DNA from: Adenophora triphylla var. japonica | Taxonomy: Eukaryota; Streptophyta; Magnoliopsida; Asterales; Campanulaceae | Direction: 5' to 3' | Assembly: GCA_022495995.1 (NCBI GenBank) | Contig: JAFEMH010002435.1 | Coordinates: forward strand, 1-64,000 | Length of the DNA stretch: 64,000 nt | Shown: positions 22,693 through 34,682 of the stretch, one piece after another | Layout of the letters: every line of letters starts with the position of its first letter | How positions within the stretch are numbered: position 1 is the stretch's first letter | Notes under the pieces: generated by a model | Told to the model about the DNA's origin: nothing | Database searches by the model: none | The model's input: the letters and a program-made list of their open reading frames with translations, nothing else | Translations under genes and position numbers: made by a program

Positions 22693-24192
22693 CTAGTCTC
22701 CCGTACTTGGTCCTTCATCCTTCTTCCCCTTCCCTTTTCCGTGGCGAGTATTCTTCACCTTCACAGGGAATATTCCTGTAGTCCTTCTACCTGGCTCAGG
22801 TACCCTTCCTGACGCCTCCATCAAATCGGCAGCTGCCAACGCAGCCCTTTCCCTATCTCTATCACGAGCTGCCTCTCTTCGAGCCACCATGATCGTGCTT
22901 TGATCGGCCTCCCGACTAGCATTGGCCTCATAGTCAGCCATGTCGTCCCCAGTACGATTCTAAGGGTTAGCCCCCGCTTGAGCCCTCCTCAAAGTCGAGC
23001 CATCAGGGTAGTTAAGACCCAACAGCTCCCTCCGTCTCCACAAGATAGCCATCTGTGTCTCCCCCATACACTCTTCATACCAGTTCAGATACTGCGTAGA
23101 CAGAATAGTGCCCCCTCTCCGGTGAAAGAGAACCCTGGAAGGAAAGGACGTGTATTACCACAACCGCGTGAGAAGCAATAGCGTCGAAGGATCTTCAATC
23201 AGCAGAGATCCCACCTCGAAGGTAGCAGCATGACTCAAACCCGTCAATGGCACCTGCTCCAGCCCATACTGTCGCAGCACCAAGGATGGAATGTAGAAAT
23301 CCGTCTGGGACAACCCCGGTACTCTGACAACCAAAAGACCCTCCTGAGCGGTCCGACAAGTCTATAACTTCCAGTGAGGAACCCACCATCGCAAGTGATG
23401 CGTGCGGAGTATGGCCATCCAGAGCTCCAGTTCAGCCTGATCGCCCCCTATCACCAGAGGACGTCGAGAAAAGGACCAAGCGTCACAAGACACTGGCACC
23501 TCGGGCATCATCTGCAATCTCTCCCTCAACCACATAGTGAGCATAGCGGGACTCCCTCCCCACATGTATCGGCTGCCGATCGCCATCCGACCTATGCCCA
23601 GGAACGTCTCGCCCTGAACCAAAGGCACGATGTCTCCCCCATTCCAGCACTGCCTCACCAGGTCCAGTACGCTGTGATGGCACACACCCAAGGACGTGAA
23701 TGTGAACAAAGTAGCAATCGCGCACAGAGCAAACGCGTCCCACGCAAAAATGCTCCCCTCAACACCGACAAATTTATCGGGCAGCCCCGAAATGTCGACA
23801 TAATCTGTGTTCAGTATTAGCATTCCGTATGCTTCTTCAGCCGAGATACCAAGTAGAGACACTAACTTCTCAACAGTGGCCATGCCACCCGCATAGGGAA
23901 GAACTAGTTGTTCCATCTCAGGTCCTCCTAAAATGGCCCGAAAATCTTCAAACGTAGGAGTAATTTCGTTGTACGAGAAGTTGTACATGTGCCTCCGTAT
24001 GTCCCAAAAACGAGCCGTATCTCTCAAAAGATCCCAATCTGGCATGAGCTCCTTCAAAGCCCAAACAGATTTTATACCATAACAACCCTCGAAAAACCCC
24101 TTGCTTTGCCTCGTGCGGTTCCGTACCCACGACTGGAAATTGTCCAAGTATCACTCTTGCATCTGAGACGATAGCTTAGGAAATGGAGCCAT
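22693..24192 (-). pseudogene. Antisense gene 2 (PMD-like protein), element C
   Basis: Start ATG 24192 (MAPFPKLSSQMQE), immediately hit by TGA at codon 14 (24153-24151), then open for about 260 codons: NFQSWVRN, SVWALKELMPDWDLLR, FWDIRRHMYNF and NEITPTFEDFRAILGG, a PMD-like segment. Then DISGLPDKFVG, WDAFALCAIATLF and GDIVPLVQGETFLGIGRM. TAG at 23362 is followed by a recognisable tail (GLLVVRVPGLSQTDFYIPS, LFHRRGGTILSTQYLNWYEE, KGKGKKDEGPSTGD, stop 22693). About 500 residues when complete. Homologues: A 8304-9799, D 45349-46820. Function unknown; it could also be viewed as a PMD relative of the gag/transposase-like antisense ORFs. Confidence 0.75.
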
Positions 24193-24317
24193 GAAAAAAG
24201 CAAAGAAAATCTTCAGGAATTTGAGAGAAAATCAGCTGATTGATCAAAGCAAACGCGCAGTTCTTACAAATTGCAAAAGCTGAACTGCAGTTTAAAAGAT
24301 TCTGGAAATTGAATCTT

Positions 24318-24331
24318 AGTCCGGCCGGACT
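24318..24331 (-). promoter_or_regulatory. Palindrome AGTCCGGCCGGACT upstream of C antisense gene 2
   Basis: A perfect 14-bp palindrome centred 133 bp upstream of ATG 24192. It has the CCGNNCGG core (NN = GC) found in equivalent positions in A and D. A TTTAAA box lies about 30-40 bp closer to the gene (near 24290). Confidence 0.5.
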
Positions 24332-24724
24332 CTTTCTCAAGTTGGCTGGGTCAACTTTGCAGCCAGCTGCTTTCAAATTGGAAACATTTCCAAACCAAGC
24401 CCTGTTCAAGCCTCCTTGAAACTGCGTGCTCCCATGGTTTCAATTAACCACTGCCAACACCACATCCGCCCCGGGCTCGTGCAACAGTGCAATTAATTAA
24501 ATAACAGTGCATATAGGCATAAATTTTGACCAGTTCGAATTTTTGTGCATATTTCATTTTATTTATTTTTGACCAATCTACTTGCTTATTTGCCAAAATA
24601 AAAAGAAGGTAATCACTAAATAGATGTGCAAAGTACAGGTTCCGCCTCAAGGGCGCCTTTTCAAATACAAGTCAAATTGTTCTGGACAATACACACATTT
24701 TGCCTAAAAAGCAATAAAAGAGGA

Positions 24725-25383
24725 CTACTCGGAGTCCTGCTCGTCATCCGAGCACTCGATGTACTGCCCCGCAGCAGCCGGGTCCACCGAGGACAGGTAC
24801 TCTCCAAATTCCTCCAGGCGGGAATACGCGAAAGGCCGCCTCCGCTCCTGTGCCCTCGAGGACTCTCCCTGTTCGTGCCCCGAGTGCGAAGAGTGACGAG
24901 CTCCGAACCCCGCCGTCTCGCCAGAGAACTGGCCAAATCCCTGCGTAAAGTCCGCTCCACCAGCCGTGGAGGCAGACGAATCTCTCGGCCTAGACGGCCT
25001 CGGCTCATGTACAGCCGCACTCCTCCGGGAATTACACCGCAGGAACTCCACGAGTCTCCTGGCGTAATTGGCCCACCCGTCCAACTGCCTCACAGCCTGG
25101 TTGTACGTACTACCAGACACCTGCAAACCAGGAAAGTCGTCAGAAGATAAACAGACAGTACAGATGCAACATTTGCAGAATGCTACTATCAAATGCAGGA
25201 AATCAAATCAAAGCACTCAACGAAGCATTGGGGTCCACCCTGTACCGAGGCCTCGTCTCCTCCGGGATAGGAATCACCAACCGCCTACGGGAACCGTCCA
25301 GCCCCTCATACGCCAACCTAGCGCGTGGGAGCGGGTAATCTCGGGGATATCTAGGGCCCTCGCCCTCCCTATGCTGCACCTGC
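24725..25383 (-). pseudogene. Antisense gene 1, 3' part, element C
   Basis: Continues the frame of 38446-38238 across the B insertion: QHREGEGPRYPRDYP, ARLAYEGLDGSRRRLVIPI, EETRPRYRVDPNASL, aligning with A's YVVNGVPRRFRIPIPDTREPQY. An intron (about 25217-25121) ends with TTTGCAG. The last exon, 25120-24725, reads VSGSTYNQAVRQLDGW with a serine/glycine-rich linker and an acidic end (ECSDDEQDSE). The gene is disrupted by B and again by D. Confidence 0.75.
25379..25383. repeat. Target site duplication of B, left copy
   Basis: CCTGC; the same five bases follow B's 3' LTR at 38238-38242. Confidence 0.85.
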
Positions 25384-25601
25384 TGTAAGTACCCAAATCT
25401 GGCTCATGCCTTCCGGATAAGTTTCCCGGTAATTTCTCGAACTTTCCTAGAGTTTCGGAGCAATTCCGGAACTGTTCCAAACCTCCTAAGGGCTGAAGGG
25501 ATTGCTCTAAATTAAAAGGGCATGTTTTAATTGATTTAGGCATCCTTCTAGAATTGCCACCTTGCATGATTCTAGAAACATGCTGAGTCATACAGGATAA
25601 T

Positions 25602-25642
25602 GCCGCACGGCTGCATTAGCCAAGAACCCCTAGCCGCACGGC
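25602..25642 (+). promoter_or_regulatory. LTR doublet GCCGCACGGC, element B 5' LTR
   Basis: Two exact sites 31 bp apart, the second ending 34 bp before the TATA box. The 3' LTR has them at 36732-36741 (GTCGCACGGC) and 36762-36771. Confidence 0.65.
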
Positions 25643-25676
25643 CTCATTAGCCTTATCCAGACTGCCTATAAATAGA

Positions 25677-25684
25677 GTCCTACT
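25677..25684 (+). promoter_or_regulatory. TATA box of element B 5' LTR
   Basis: TATAAATA in CTGCCTATAAATAGAG, as in A and in the B 3' LTR (36796-36803). Confidence 0.75.
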
Positions 25685-27104
25685 CTTCCCATTTGAAAAA
25701 ATGAAAAAACACACACAATATACCATACTCAGCTCCAAAACTCTCCCAAAACACTGCTGCAAGATCAAGAGGTTGAAGAAAGCCAAGAAACCACCTCCCT
25801 CCTCCTTAAAGCCTCCAAAGTTGGTCCTTCCACCAAGCAAGATCCAAAGAAGAAGAGTTCACCATCATTGGTAACCTCTCACTCCCTTACCTTGCATTAT
25901 ACTTGCTCTATGTGATTTAATTGCTCATTGCATTCATATATTGTCATTATCTTGCTTGGGACTTGGCACTTATCATTAAAGATCCTATCTTTATCATATC
26001 CCCCTTTTGCATCCTTTGCATGAAATAAGCATCACTTGCTCTTAAAAATGTAATTTTTATATTCAAAGGTGCATCCTTTGCACCTAAAAATTCCTTTTTT
26101 ACATAAAAATATCATCTTTATGCATCATTTGCTCATAAAAATGTAATCTTTACATTCAAAATGCATCCTTTGCATATAAAAATCATATCTTGCATCCTTT
26201 GCATTTAAAACCCATTTTCATGCATCCTTTGCATCAAAGATCATCTTTTTATCATCAAATTAGCATCCTTTGCATATTAAATACTATTTTCCTCATAAAA
26301 ATGCATCCTTTGCATAAAAATCATGTCTTTAATTAAAAAGCATCCTTTGCAATCAAAAGCATCCTTTGCAACCCAAAAATGTCATCTTTTCACTAAAAAT
26401 GTCATTTTTACATGCATTTCCCCATGTCCCCATTAGCAACCTTCGGAACGGATAGGTGTAAAGATCCTACCTTTACATCGTTTCTTCCATTAAAGGTGCC
26501 ACAATCTCTTTAGAAAGGGATATACCTTGAACCCGATATCTCCGATTATCACTTAAGACGAGCATGAAAGCCCCTATATAAGCTCAATCGTCTTAAGGTG
26601 TAGGATTGATGGGCTAAGGACACTCCTTTTCTAAAGAACCTCATTTCGGACTATAAAAGAGAGTCCTTCTCTCGATAACGCAAGACCCAATGTCAAATAG
26701 CGATGATCACAAGTCCAAGATGAGGACGGGATCAAAATCCCGAACACATAAAATCCAAGGAATCCCGAGCGACAACCAACTAAATGGTTTGTACGTCCGG
26801 AAGACAACTCGGGACATTCCCCCCCCCCTTTTTTAACACATGCACACAAGAAAGCACGCAAGCAAGCACGATAAATGGAATCTTGGGAGACTTGCTACGG
26901 CAAGGCACCTTGGGTGAACGACGATCCGTTCTTCCCAAGGGGTAACTTAACCTCCGAACCCTAAAAACCTTTTTTTCAAAGTTTTGAGGAAATCAAAATG
27001 GCGTGGCGACTCCGTTTTTTTAAATTAAACCGGATGTTTTCAAACTCAAGTGAATCCGATCTAAAAAAAACAAAAATTTAGAATTTGGGCACACATTCAC
27101 AGTT

Positions 27105-27122
27105 TGGCGACTCCGCTGGGGA
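27105..27122 (+). other. Primer-binding site of element B
   Basis: TGGCGACTCCGCTGGGGA, three bases after the 5' LTR. This form is used by Tat/Ogre elements and is usually assigned to tRNA-Arg. It sets the + orientation of B. Confidence 0.8.
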
Positions 27123-28754
27123 ATGGCGGAAGGAGAAAAGCTTTCATTTTCAAAACATAAACGATACCCGGTATATAGGTGAAAACCATTTAACCTTCCT
27201 GTATCGCTTCCTAATCCGGGGCTTGGGATAAACGGTGGTCTAACAATCCCACGTACCGGTATCTCTTTTCGAAAAAAAAAATACTAAAAAGAAAGCTTTT
27301 TTCCTTTGAGCGGGTTAGACTCCCGTCACGGATTCCAATTATCGTGCTTGCTTTCTTTCCTCGCATTGCATTGCATCTTGCATCTTGGGAATTGTGCATA
27401 CTTTGAACAGGAAGCCTGCTAAAAGCTAAAAGGTGCCTAAAATGTTCGGGAAGCAACCTGAAATTGCAAAGGAGTGAAACCTGGAAAATTGATCCATGCA
27501 GTCGTACGACTCAATCCTCCTTGGATTCTTACCGGGCGGCCTCAGTGGCAATTCCACCAGGACAAATTGAGGTTAATCTGGCAGCCTTGGCAGCTTGGGG
27601 CTATTCGGCCCAAGACCGACTGGGCTCCCGAGAAAATTTACGTGCCTTATCTGTTGCATTTTCCCCCGTCCCGAAAAATCATTCCTTTAAAACACATTTC
27701 TGAATATCTCTGTTTTAACTCAAAAAGGAATATTTTTAGGAGGCCGCACACTACGCGCACCTTATATATCTTGTACACTTTGCACGCACGTCCCTTTAAA
27801 CCCGGGGTGGTTTTTCAGCTGCAGTCACGGACAGCCTTACAATGCTCCCGGGCGCCACAGAATCACCCCAAACTCCCCATGGCAGCCAGTGTCAACCAAT
27901 GCACAGTCCGTGTCACACATTTTAAAAAACCGTGACTTTTTTTGGTTGGTTTTTGGTCTAGTCCGTGTCATACAGCCAAGTTGCATATCCCCGTAAAGGT
28001 CAAACCTTAGCCCATGACGAAAGTCAAGATCTTTCGCACAAGCGAAGCTCAGCCAAAATTCCGACAAGGAAAAATTGGCAAGATCTTGACTCCGGCAATG
28101 ACTTTGACTTTGACACGCACGGGATGCGTAAGAGTCGAGACCGAGTCCGTGCCAAAAATCCAAAGATCTTTCGCTCAAGTAGAGCTCTGCCGAAATTCCG
28201 ACAAGGAAAAATTGGCAAGATCTTGACCCGGCATTGACTTCGACTTCGACTCACGCACAGAGTATGCAACGAAGTTCAATGTGACACTGTGTCATTCAGC
28301 TTTTACCGCCCGACCCATGCCTATTATCTTCTCGGGCATTGCTAAAAAGTCAAAACGTCATTCGCGCAAGCGAAACTCTGCCGAAATTCCGTTAAGGCCG
28401 AAAGACGAGACTTTTCCGGCATTGCCTTGACCATAATCCGCATCGCCCATGCGTTAAAAGTTCCTATGACCCGCTAGACCCGTTATGAGCATTCTTCTCC
28501 CTCGGTCGGTGGGATCCACGTGCCCTATAGGACCCTCGCCCGGGGCTGTCCACCCTGGGAGGTCGAAATATAGGTGAAATACGAGGGGCTTATAGACGTA
28601 GTGACGGAGCCCACTGATCCAGAATCTAGAGTAGTTGCGAAAAAGAAGGGCAAAACCCCCTTTTCCAACCGAATAGAAATTAATAAAAGACATGGTTTTA
28701 AGTAAACTTGAACAATTAACGGAATCATAATTGCATGGTCCTATCTCTGGAATT
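27123..28754 (+). other. 5' leader of element B
   Basis: Non-coding. The first 150 bases match (reverse complemented) D 54990-55110. From 27549 it is collinear with A 1-1250. It includes two clear copies (28019-28090, 28155-28225) of a module with GAAAGTCAAGATCTTTCGC and CCGACAAGGAAAAATTGGCA, plus a third, diverged copy near 28345. Short open frames here are not conserved. Confidence 0.65.
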
Positions 28755-29985
28755 CCTAATCGCGACCTCCTCGGTCCGATCTCCGATTTTTTCCATCTCG
28801 ACCTTTCATGGTCAAATCCCTAATCGCGACCTCCTCGGTCCGATCTCCGATTTTCCATCTCGACCCTTTCGCGGTCAAATCCCTAATCGCGACCTCCTCG
28901 GTCCGATCTCCGAATTTCCATCTCGACCCTTTCGCGGTCAAATCCCTAATCGCGACCTCCTCGGTCCGATCTCCGATTTTCTATCTCGACCTTTCGCGGT
29001 CAAATCTCTAATCGCGACCCCCTCGGTCCGATCTCCGATTTTCTATTTCGACCTTTCGCGGTCAAATCCCTAATCGCGACCCCCTCGGTCCATCTCGACC
29101 TTTCATGGTCAAATCCCTAATCGCGACCTCCTCGGTCCGATCTCCGATTTTCCATCTCGACCCTTTCGCGGTCAAATCCCTAATCGCGACCTCCTCGGTC
29201 CGATCTCCGATTTTCCATCTCGACCCTTTCGCGGTCAAATCCCTAATCGCGACCTCCTCGGTCCGATCTCCGATTTTCTATCTCGACCTTTCGCGGTCAA
29301 ATCTCTAATCGCGACCTCCTCGGTCCGATCTCCGATTTTCTATCTCGACCTTTCGCGGTCAAATCCCTAATCGCGACCCCCTCGGTCCGATCTCCAATTT
29401 TCCATCTCGACCCTTTCGCGGTCAAATCCCTAATCGCGACCCCCTCGGTCCGATCTCCTATTTTCCATCTCGACCCTTTCGCGGTCAAATCCCTAATCGC
29501 GACCCCCTCGGTCCGATCTCCGATTTTTTGTCTCGACCTTTCGCGGTCAAATCTCTAATCACGACCTCCTCGGTCCGATCTCCGATTTTTTGTCTCGACC
29601 TTTCGCGGTCAAATCCCTAATCGCGACCTCCTCGGTCCGATCTCCGATTTTTTACCTTGACCTTCCGCGGTCAAATCTCTAATCGCGACCTCCTCGGTCC
29701 GACCTCCGATTTTCCATCTTGACCTTCCGCGGTCAAATCTCTAATCGCGACCTCCTCGGTCCGACCTCCGATTTTCCATCTTGACCTTCCGCGGTCAAAT
29801 CTCTAATCGCGACCTCCTCGGTCCGATCTCCGATTTTCCATCTTGACCTTCCGCGGTCAAATCTCTAATCGCGACCTCCTCGGTCCGATCTCCGATTTTC
29901 CATCTCGATCTTTCGCGGTCAAATTCCCAATCGTGACCTCCTCGGTCCGATCTCCGATTTTCGATCTCTACCTTCCAAGGTCCAA
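28755..29985 (+). repeat. 62-63 bp tandem array in B leader, about 20 copies
   Basis: The unit contains CTAATCGCGACCTCCTCGG, TCCGATCTCCGATTTTC and TCGACCTTTCGCGGTCAAAT. Most units are 62-63 bp, so open frames with a 21-residue period appear on both strands. These are artefacts of the period. A's leader has no such array. Confidence 0.9.
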
Positions 29986-30082
29986 TCTTTTCCGATCAAT
30001 TAGGCTTAGGAGAAAAATGTGTTTTGAGCAAAATTTAAGCAAATAAGTGCATGTTACTTGAGCCTTCGGCCTAAACACTTGT

Positions 30083-30237
30083 CCCCGAGTCTAAACCTCA
30101 CCTACTTCCGAGTCTAAATCTCACCTACCTCCGAGTCTAAACCTCATCCACCTTCGAGTCTAAACCTCATCCACCTTCGAATCTAAACCTCACCCACCTC
30201 CGAGTCTAAATCTTGCCTACCCCCAACTCTAAACCTT
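30083..30237 (+). repeat. About 25-bp tandem repeat, 6-7 copies
   Basis: The unit is close to CCGAGTCTAAACCTCACCTA. Element A has a single copy at about 1301-1325, so the array expanded in B. Confidence 0.8.
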
Positions 30238-30363
30238 GCCTATCTCTTTTTCGCAGCGAGAAAGAAGTGTGTGGGAATACCGGGTCAGTGGCTTTTCGGT
30301 GCGGAAACCTCAGGTTCAGACAGTCCAGCAGAATCATCAGTTGTGTCTACTCAGGGGTTTAGA

Positions 30364-30966
30364 ATGGCAGATATGACAGAAAACAGTGATGGTACAGGAA
30401 ATCTGATGATTAGGAAGGAAGAGTTAGCCCAAGCTTTGGAAAATGCCCATAAGGTTCACAAAGAGCAGCTGGCCATGCTAGTCAGTACTCTTCGCCGTCA
30501 TGGAGTTCAGGTAACAGTTGAGGCGAACGGTTCTCTGGTCATGGTCGAAGATGAGACTTCAGAAACAGTGATTTCAGTCCCTCCATCCTACAGCCAATAC
30601 CCTCCTCCATCCACATGTGATCCCTTACCAAGGACTACCCCTTTTCAGTCTTTTCCAACATCCCGTGCCATCGTGGCTCCAACACCTCGCCTCCTCGTAT
30701 AAGACCCAGCTTTGGATCCTCCCAAACAGATCCCGCATTCTCAAAGTCCTCCCAGGTTCACTTCCTTCCATCAATATGCTCAGTCAACAAAGTTTGTCCC
30801 CGTGACTTTTCCGGCCCGTTTCTTTGGACACCTTGTCCTTGCTCCAGCTGCCCCGTGGCCTCAAATCCCTCCACTTCCACCAGTATCATGGGCACATAAT
30901 GGAAGTCAGAAGTTAATAGAAAACGGAAAGCTCAAGTGTCCTGGCAGTCCAACCAGCGAAGAGTAG
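30364..30966 (+). pseudogene. gag N-terminal fragment of element B
   Basis: ATG 30364 (MADMTENSDGTGN) begins a stretch of 112 codons with a possible helical segment (EELAQALENAHKVHKEQ) to TAA 30700-30702. The same frame then continues through a proline-rich part to TAG 30964-30966, about 200 codons in all. It aligns with A from 1454 and D (minus) from about 53700. The capsid-like and zinc-knuckle parts are gone. GTG at 30271 would extend the frame upstream, but ATG 30364 is the start conserved with A. Confidence 0.7.
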
Positions 30967-31557
30967 CTAGGCTAGGGATTACCTATCCTCAAGCAAGACT
31001 AAGAAATAAAATAGTCTCTCAGTCAACTCTCGTAGGTTCTAGTACTTCCCTCTTTCAATCAAGTCCTCCTCGGACATTGTAATTAATCATCAATCTTCTA
31101 TAAAAGAGTCTTCTTCTTTTCTTGCTAGACTTAAGGCATTATTTTATTTTCACACCTACATTACATTTAATGAAATGGTTTTATTTTATATGATCGCTTT
31201 CATTGCTCAACAAGTAATCTCTCGAAATAATTCACGTTCTGATTAATTGGTGTGAGAAAGTCAACCAATGCTCTTCCTATACACCTTCCTTACCCCACAA
31301 AAGGCCTCCATCAAGCCATACACTTTCCTTACTTCACAAAAGCCTTCATCAAGCCATACACTTTCCCAATCATGCCCCCACCTCCATCTTGACCAAGTCA
31401 ACGACGGCGGCATCGTCAAGGGACAACAAAAGGCTACTCAGCTTCAAAAGATTGACCACGTGTCGACAACAACCTAGGAGCTTGCCTTAGACCTCAAGGG
31501 TATCAAGAAGGTTCAAGCAGAGGCTCGCCTTGGCCCTCAGGTGCTTCAAAAAAAAAA
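30967..31557 (+). other. Unassigned segment replacing pol in B
   Basis: No counterpart is seen in A, C or D. It contains a TATA-like TATAAAAGAG (31101-31110) and AT-rich sequence. It may be foreign DNA joined when pol was lost. No convincing coding frame. Confidence 0.4.
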
Positions 31558-31642
31558 ATCTTAGTGCAAAAAGAGTAATGCCCAGCTAGGCTGAAAATCC
31601 CAAAAAAAAGGGCGGTCTAGGCAAAAAACAGGGTTGCACATA
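31558..31642 (+). other. Conserved post-pol segment, element B
   Basis: AGTGCAAAAAGAGTAATGCC, GGGCGGTCTAGGCAAAAAAC, GTTGCAC: the A/C/D segment, retained although pol is deleted. Confidence 0.75.
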
Positions 31643-31969
31643 AAAATAAAAGAAAATGAGGCCAAGGACCCAGCACCGCCCATCAAAAGCTTGACGGACA
31701 GGCAAAATCAAAGCTCAGAGAATGAAAGTTGTCGATAACAATGGGGCGGTCGAAGCAAAGCCAGAAGCATTTCATAAGCCTGTAGGCACGTGCAAATCCT
31801 TTCTCCCCCAATGAAAGAGGAAGCAATCAGAAGCAGTCGTCCAAGAATGACTTGGTCAAGGAATCATCCCGAGGCCCACGCCTCATCATCCAATCTTCTC
31901 ATCCGAGCCTTTTCACTAAAGGAACCACAAATCCCATTTCCTAAAGCCTGAAACAGTCCGGCCGAAGCC

Positions 31970-32018
31970 GAACTACGGCGACCTGAGCTCCTCACAATGA
32001 GGAGAACGTAGGCAACCA
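31970..32018 (+). other. Post-pol cruciform motif, element B copy
   Basis: Outer CTACG/CGTAG. Inner stem CTCCTCA-CAA-TGAGGAG, perfect and different in sequence from A and C, i.e. compensatory change. Confidence 0.75.
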
Positions 32019-33360
32019 GAAATGGTCCGGTCATAAGCATATTCAAAACCCAGAGAATTCGGTCTCATCAAATGACCTCTCCCATAGACACAGTCAGATC
32101 CCAGAAAATCCGGTCTCATCAATGACCTCCCTATACACAAACCTTTCTTTCACACCAGCCAACCTTGATCCGCGACACTGGTTGACTTTATCCTCATGAT
32201 TAATAAGAATGTTTTTTCATATTGAGATTAGTGGTTGAATAACCCGAACATTAATAAAGGGTTTTAAGCAATCTTGTGATCATTGTAAATAAAACAAGTT
32301 TTCAGATGTCTTGACAAGTCTTCTCTTTCTACATCTTAGGAAAAATAGTGCTAAACACTGATTTTCTGTCAGCAGGGACTTCCATACACTTTTACAAACC
32401 TTTCTACGCTTATACTCTCCCAAAAGAGTCAAACCCAAAGCGATTCTTTGTGCCTACGTCGAATAAGACCATCAAAATAACACAAAATAGGGATCTATTC
32501 CCACCTTTCAAAAAATATCCCCCTGCATGTATAAATTTCTAAGAATCTTTTCTTTCACATCTCCTTAAGGTTGACTGATTGACTAAAGAAAATAAAAAAA
32601 AAAAAGAAGAAAAAAGATAGGTTCCCCTCTTCTGCTACAATTCGCATTAGGGCTGCCTTGAAACTCTTCAAAGTTGGGGCTTTGCCAAGCCGGTTCTTTA
32701 GACTGAGGCTTCTTTAGTTAGTTTTGGGGTCCGCATCGGGTTCCTCACCGTGTCACAAAATGGATTCAGTCGTGGTCAGATTAACCTCAGGATCACTTTT
32801 GCAGTACCAATCATATTGGGATTTTTGCTAGGTCATCAGATTGGGGCTTCACCAAGTCACTTCTTTGTAACCTAAAACTTCGCCTACTCTGTTCATCCAA
32901 CCGGGGCATTGCCAATGAAAGGATCTTTCCTCGCTTTAATAGAATCTGGGGCTTTGCAGAATTTTTTCCTCAGACCGGGGCCTCGATAAGTCATATCCAC
33001 CCTCAGAAGAGAGGTTTGATCACTTCAACATCTGTTTTAGTCTTTGGTTCTAAAAGCCTGTCAGCATCAGCTTCAAATGCCAGAGTGTGAGAAAGGAACA
33101 TTCATCGAGACCCGAGATTTAAACCCAGTCTCAGCCCAAGAGAAATTCTAGTCCACGTTGACAACATCTCAACAACAACAGCAGTTCAGTCCTCTCCCAA
33201 GGGATACGACCCCACCTGCTTGAAACCCTTCTTAAATAATTTCCAAACACATTCCATATGTACATCCAGACCCAGTACCTACCATGTTTCCAAGAAAAAA
33301 ATCACCCCTAGGCTCAAGTAACGTGCCAATTGCTAATGATAACATTTTCTCCTAAAAAGC
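32019..33360 (+). other. Non-coding middle of element B
   Basis: No gene. There is an imperfect repeat around CCGGTCTCATCAATGACCTC (32060-32130), and several GGGGCTTTGCCAAG-like phrases at 32680-33000. The antisense genes present at this place in A, C and D are missing. Confidence 0.5.
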
Positions 33361-33597
33361 TCCTCTGTTACTTCCGTTATAACGAGATAACGCCAGGTGA
33401 AAGTTTTCTAATTGTCAAAAATCTAACTTTAGCTACCACTATCACAGATTGAGAAGTATGCTCAAGTTTTCCAGCTATAGCTGCCTCTATCTACTTGATA
33501 GTGACGTAAGCTTTAGCTTCCTCAGGTGACAACCTCCATTAATTGTCAAAACCTCAAGGATCCTAGGCACTGTTCCTAACTATCTAGATAAAATCTT

Positions 33598-33641
33598 GAA
33601 CTACGACCAAGGCTTGATTCCTCCGGGATACGTAGGTAGCC
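33598..33641 (+). other. 3' UTR cruciform module, B copy 1
   Basis: GAACTACG...TTGATTCCTCCGGGATACGTAGG; same stems as A 13545-13588. Confidence 0.7.
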
Positions 33642-34221
33642 TTTCATAAAGGTCCAGCCATCCGACCACATTGGTCACCTGTTTCTTTCACCGTTCTTCA
33701 ATGGTGCGTAAGCTTTTCATAAAAGCCTAACTATCTGACCACATTGGTCACCCCCCCCTTTATTTGGCACATTCCCAGTAGGATCGGCCGTTTGACCTCC
33801 TATGTTACCCTGTTTCCATCCTTATAATAAGGGACCAGTATCTCTTCGCCATGTCCTGGTAGGATCAGGCATGTGACCCCTTTGGTCACCCAATTCCAAC
33901 CCGTGTCGGCAATTCCAGTCCAATTCCAAAGGTTCTGTAAAGTACAGTTCAGGCTACCTTTGTCACGCGACAAACCTAGCCACTTGGCATACAAAGTCGT
34001 GCGACATACTTAGCCCATGTGGCTGGATTTTACAATTTTTGCCCCTGTAGGCCCAATTTTACGAATTTTGTCCCCATAGGCCTATTTTACCCTTTACGCC
34101 CCTGGCATTTTCAATTATATTTCTTAAATCAATCAAATTTTCCTTCTAGTGCCCCCGTGGCCTATTTTACAAATATACCCCCGTGGCTCGTTTTATTAAT
34201 TTTGCCCCTGGCATTTTCAAT

Positions 34222-34675
34222 CCTATCTCTCAAAATTATCGGGTCCTTCCCGTTTTTTTATCCTTCCCGTTTTTTTACAAAAGTTGTCGGGTCCTTCCCA
34301 CTTTTTTACAAAAAAATTATCGGGTACGTCCCACTTTCTTTACAAAAAATTATCGGGTACGTCCCACTTTCTTTACAAAAAATTATCGGGTACGTCCCAC
34401 TTTCTTTACAAAAAATTATCGGGTACGTCCCACTTTCTTTACAAAAAATTATCGGGTACGTCCCACTTTCTTTACAAAAATTATCGGGTACGTCCCACTT
34501 TCTTTACAAAAATTATCGGGTACGTCCCACTTTCTTTACAAAAAATTATCGGGTACGTCCCACTTTCTTTACAAAAATTATCGGGTACGTCCCACTTTCT
34601 TTACAAAAAATTATCGGGTACGTCCCACTTTCTTTACAAAAAATTATCGAGTCCTTCCTACTTCTTTACAAAATC
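34222..34675 (+). repeat. 33-34 bp tandem array, about 12 copies
   Basis: The unit contains TTATCGGGTACGTCCCACTT and TCTTTACAAAAA. It generates the open frames spanning 34019-34756 in three phases, which I do not regard as genes. Confidence 0.88.
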
Positions 34676-34682
34676 CATTCTT

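Larger units (their letters stand above)
25384..27101 (+). repeat. 5' LTR of element B
   Basis: TGTAAGTACCC to CATTCACA. Contains the GCCGCACGGC doublet (25602-25611, 25633-25642; 31 bp apart), a TATA box at 25677-25684 and GCATCCTTTGCA repeats (about 26000-26370). Confidence 0.92.

Noticed and set aside
28735..29488. Open frames with 21-residue periodic peptides on both strands
   Set aside because: By-product of the 63-bp leader array; no start, codon or conservation signal.
30271..30363. GTG start extending B gag by 31 codons
   Set aside because: Plant GTG starts are rare and the ATG at 30364 is the start shared with A at 1454.
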